Source: Ustulina deusta (Eukaryota > Ascomycota > Sordariomycetes > Xylariales > Xylariaceae). Taken from it: DNA of 11,201 bases. The DNA is taken from contig JAJNNX010000120.1 of NCBI GenBank assembly GCA_023159155.1, positions 1 to 11,201 on the forward strand, written 5' to 3'. Each line of letters begins with the position of its first letter. Positions within the stretch are counted from its first letter, which is position 1. Of the stretch, positions 8,353-11,201 are shown one piece after another. A program made the translations under genes and the position numbers. The notes beneath the pieces were generated by a model. That model searched no databases. It was not told the origin of the DNA and saw only the letters and a list, made by a program, of their open reading frames with translations.

Positions 8353-8477
8353 AATTATTTATTATAGTAATATAAGTACTAAATAAGTAAATATTTACCT
8401 ATTTACTAAGTAATTAATATATTGTTTAGGTGCTTATTTATTTACTATACTTAAAGTCTAATAATAGATAAATAATT
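8353..8477. repeat. Imperfect inverted repeat, ~48-bp arms
   Basis: The left arm (8353-8399) and the reverse complement of the right arm (8429-8477) share AATTATTTAT, TAAGTA, AAATAA and a terminal ACC in the same order, with gaps; the similarity seems to continue outward to about 8341 and 8490. The loop is 29 nt. Identity is roughly 70-75% by eye, so part may be chance A/T matching. It lies just downstream of the decayed frame and could be the other end of the same element family. Confidence 0.45.
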
Positions 8478-11201
8478 TTTAAGCTATTAAACAAATTAAA
8501 TATATTAATTAATAAAAAGAACTTTATCTGTTTAATTAATAGCAAAGTTTTTTTTTTAAACAAATAAAATTATATATAAACTAGATTGCTTAAGAACTAA
8601 AAACTTAATAATTTTTTAATTAAATTAATTAAGCTTAGTAGTAATTATAAAAAACTAGCCTAAGCTAAGTTATATAATCAAAAAATTAGTTAAATAATTA
8701 ATTTAAATATTTTTTTATAATATTTTATTTTAATTTAAACTATTATAAATAGTTAAATATATATAGTATTATTAATTATTTATATAAAAATTAATAAATT
8801 ATATAAGTTTTTAGTATTAGTTTAACTAATATTAGTATTTTAAAAAAACAATTTAACAAATATAATTAGTACTATTTTGCTTAAGTTTTAAAGTAGCGCA
8901 GTAATTTTAAGTTTATTATACTTAAATTTATTTATTAATATTAATTAGATTATTTATATTAAGTTTTTCAATTTAAATAAATATTATTTAAAGCTTTAAT
9001 AATTTATTTAAATAATAATAATTTTTTATTATTTATAATATATTAATTTTTAGTTAATATTTAATTAAAGCTTTTTAAAAAAAATAAAAACTTAAAAAAA
9101 TTTTTTATTAAAATATAGCTATATCTAACTCTTGCCTAAAGTTTTAACTAAAACTATAAGTTAAATTAAAAACTATAAATTAAAATAAAATATATTAGAA
9201 TATAAATATTTAATACATTAACTTTATAGATTTCTATAATAAAAATAAATATTAGTTTAAAAAAAAGGATATATTTAATTATATTTAAGATTATTTTTTT
9301 ATAGTTATATAAGAAATATTTCTAATATAAAAAGGAAAAAAAAAGTTATTATTTATATTATATATTTATGTTTTAATTTGCTTAATAATTTTAATAATAA
9401 TAATCTAATCTAATATAAATATTAAGTTAATTTATTTATTATTAATATTTAGTTATTTTTTATAACATAAAAAAGTAGCTAATAGTAATATTATTTTTTA
9501 TATTTTGTTTAATTAAAGCTATTATTATAAAAGATTTAGAGGTTAATTTAATTAGTACTAATAAAAAGCTATGTTTTATGTTTAGTACTAAAGCTTTAGA
9601 TATAATTTAAGTTTTATACAAGGGGCTAAAAAATAAAATAATTATTTTAGAAATTTTTCAAAATAGTTGCTAATTTTGATAAATTATTTAAATAAAAATT
9701 TAAAGATTATAGTTCTAAATATATAACTTATTAATTTTTAAAAAATAATTAGTATAAATAATTATTATTAAAATATTAATAAAAATATTAATAGCTATTA
9801 GATTAAAACTAAATTATTTTTTTTAATTGTGTTTTTAAATATTAGTTTAATAATATATATAAAAAAAAAATTTATATATAATTAATATTTAATAAAAATA
9901 GTTATTAAAATAGATTGATAAATAGATTTTTAAAAATTATAAGTTAATATATATAAAAAAAACCTAAATAGCTACCTAGCTAGAAAAAAAATTATTTGAT
10001 AAAAAATTCTAATATATTTAATTACTATTTAAAGTTTTATTCTTTAATATATTAAATGTATTAATATTATTATTATAATAATAAACTTAAAGCAATATTT
10101 ATAATTAATATAGTTAATAAATAATTAATAAAATACTTTTATAATATTACTAAATATAAAATATATTATATTACTTAGATATATTATAATAATACTAAGT
10201 ATAAAAATAATTTTAGTTATTATAAATAATTAAAAAAAATTGTTTAGCTTTATTAATAATTTTGTTTTAGTATTTTTAATTATTAATCTATTTAAAGCTT
10301 GTTTTTAATAAACAATTTTATAATAGTTTTATTTATTATTAATAATATTAAAGTTAAAATTATTATAGTTTAATAATAAGATTTTATAATTTTAATATTT
10401 CTTACTAATAAAAATATTAAATATTTTAAAATTAATTTATTATTAAAGCATATTATTTATAAATATTAAAATAAAAATATAAAAAATTAGTTGTTTATTA
10501 TTAATTATAATATTTAGTTTTTTGTTTAATATTTTTATAAGTTCAAAAGCTTTAATAATATTTATAAAATTTAATCTATAAGGTTTTAATATAAAAAAAA
10601 TATTAATTTATTACTTATACTTAGCTTTAAGTAATATAGCAATTTTATTATATAGTTTTATATAGGTTAAAGCTATTAGTAAAAGTTAGAACTAGGAGAA
10701 AACAACCCTTTATATTATATATAAATATCTAAACTAAAGTATTTTTTTTTAAATTTATATATTTTTAAAAAGCTAAAAATTAGAAATCTTTTTATTATAA
10801 ATATAAAGTTTTAATTAATATAGCTATATTTTTGCTAAATAAAATAATAATTTTTAATTAATTTATAATTATTATTAAAAAATTGTTGTTTATAAATAAG
10901 TAATTAAAATTAAAAATTGTAATTTAATTTATAATATTATTAGCTATAATATATTTTTAAAAATTTAAAATAAAAATAAATTTTTGTTTATAAAACTTAT
11001 ATTTTTAAGCAAAATTAATATAAATATAAATATTGTTCTATTTATTTATAGGAAATAGTTTTTTTTTTAAATTAAAAATAATTAATAATAAAAATATTAT
11101 TATTTTTAAAGTTTTTATTAATTAAAACTTCTAAAAATACTATTATATCTTTAAATTGTTAGAAAGTTTAGTAGTTATAATAAATAGCTATAACTTAACT
11201 A
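8478..11201. other. Gene-free RIP-degraded sequence
   Basis: I find no convincing gene, RNA or long repeat here. Small patches with more G/C occur near 8880-8900 (AGTAGCGCAG), 9538-9640 (CAAGGGGCTA) and 10685-10712 (AACTAGGAGAAAACAACCC). They may be less-mutated scraps of transposon sequence but are too short to assign. Confidence 0.65.

Larger units (their letters stand above)
1..11201. other. RIP-mutated AT-rich block (fungal heterochromatin-like)
   Basis: The whole window is A+T-dominated and packed with TAA/TAG in all frames. In bases 1-240 I count no CA and two TG, but 11 AG and 8 CT; neutral A+T bias would deplete all of these alike. Loss of CA/TG with gain of TA is the known signature of repeat-induced point mutation in filamentous ascomycetes. 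C and G persist mainly in GCT/AGC, ACT/AGT and CCT contexts. Paired repeats inside the window differ mostly by C/T and G/A transitions, which supports the same process. I infer a nuclear, gene-free, repeat-derived block; whether it is intergenic, subtelomeric or centromeric cannot be decided from this sequence. Confidence 0.85.

Noticed and set aside
10300..10320. TTGTTT...AAACAA stem
   Set aside because: It is a six-base stem with no context and is expected by chance.
1..11201. Mitochondrial or plastid origin of the AT-rich sequence
   Set aside because: No organellar gene, tRNA or rRNA is visible in 11 kb, and specific CA/TG loss with CT/AG retained points to RIP, not organellar bias.
1..11201. 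TATA boxes, promoters and polyadenylation signals
   Set aside because: TATA-like and AATAAA strings are everywhere in this DNA, so they carry no information without a gene beside them.

Overview
This window is about 11.2 kb of extremely AT-rich DNA (roughly 12-15% G+C over most of its length, judged from sampled lines) with essentially no intact coding capacity. The base pattern is not just A+T bias. CA and TG dinucleotides are almost absent, TA is in great excess, and CT/AG and GC steps survive. In bases 1-240 I count 0 CA and 2 TG against 19 AG+CT. That is the expected trace of repeat-induced point mutation (RIP, CpA to TpA on both strands), so the most likely source is a nuclear AT-rich block of a filamentous ascomycete (Pezizomycotina): a transposon graveyard in intergenic, subtelomeric or centromeric heterochromatin. 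I cannot name the species.

Layout. 1-2551: heavily mutated DNA with no recognisable gene. 2552-3036: a fold-back, MITE-like element with inverted arms of about 120 bp (about 90% identical) around a spacer of about 240 bp. 3057-3110: three degenerate 18-bp tandem units. 3111-3300: an abrupt island whose core (3121-3240) is 55% G+C, G-rich on the + strand, and rich in intact CA/TG and CG; it has escaped the mutation seen on both sides. 3297-3732: a mosaic of repeats, namely an 83-bp sequence repeated directly at a 129-bp offset, a partial copy of the right arm of the 2552-3036 element, and an inverted copy of the 83-bp repeat. 3733-6214: nothing recognisable. 6215-6280 and 6494-6524: two clean hairpins. 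6525-7539: nothing recognisable.

7540-8323 is the second structured locus. A large imperfect palindrome is centred near 7808, with arms running to about 7540 and 8070. Its right half is clearly less mutated than its left and carries the longest ATG-initiated reading frame of the window (7931-8137, 68 codons). The same frame continues to 8323 with only three in-frame stops, so it looks like a decayed gene, probably from a transposon, present as two head-to-head copies. A further weaker inverted repeat lies at 8353-8477. From 8478 to 11201 I see only RIP-degraded sequence.

No functional operon, RNA gene or CRISPR array is visible. The interest lies in the architecture: nested inverted repeats, copies mutated to different degrees, and one sharply bounded GC-normal island inside a fully RIPed block.
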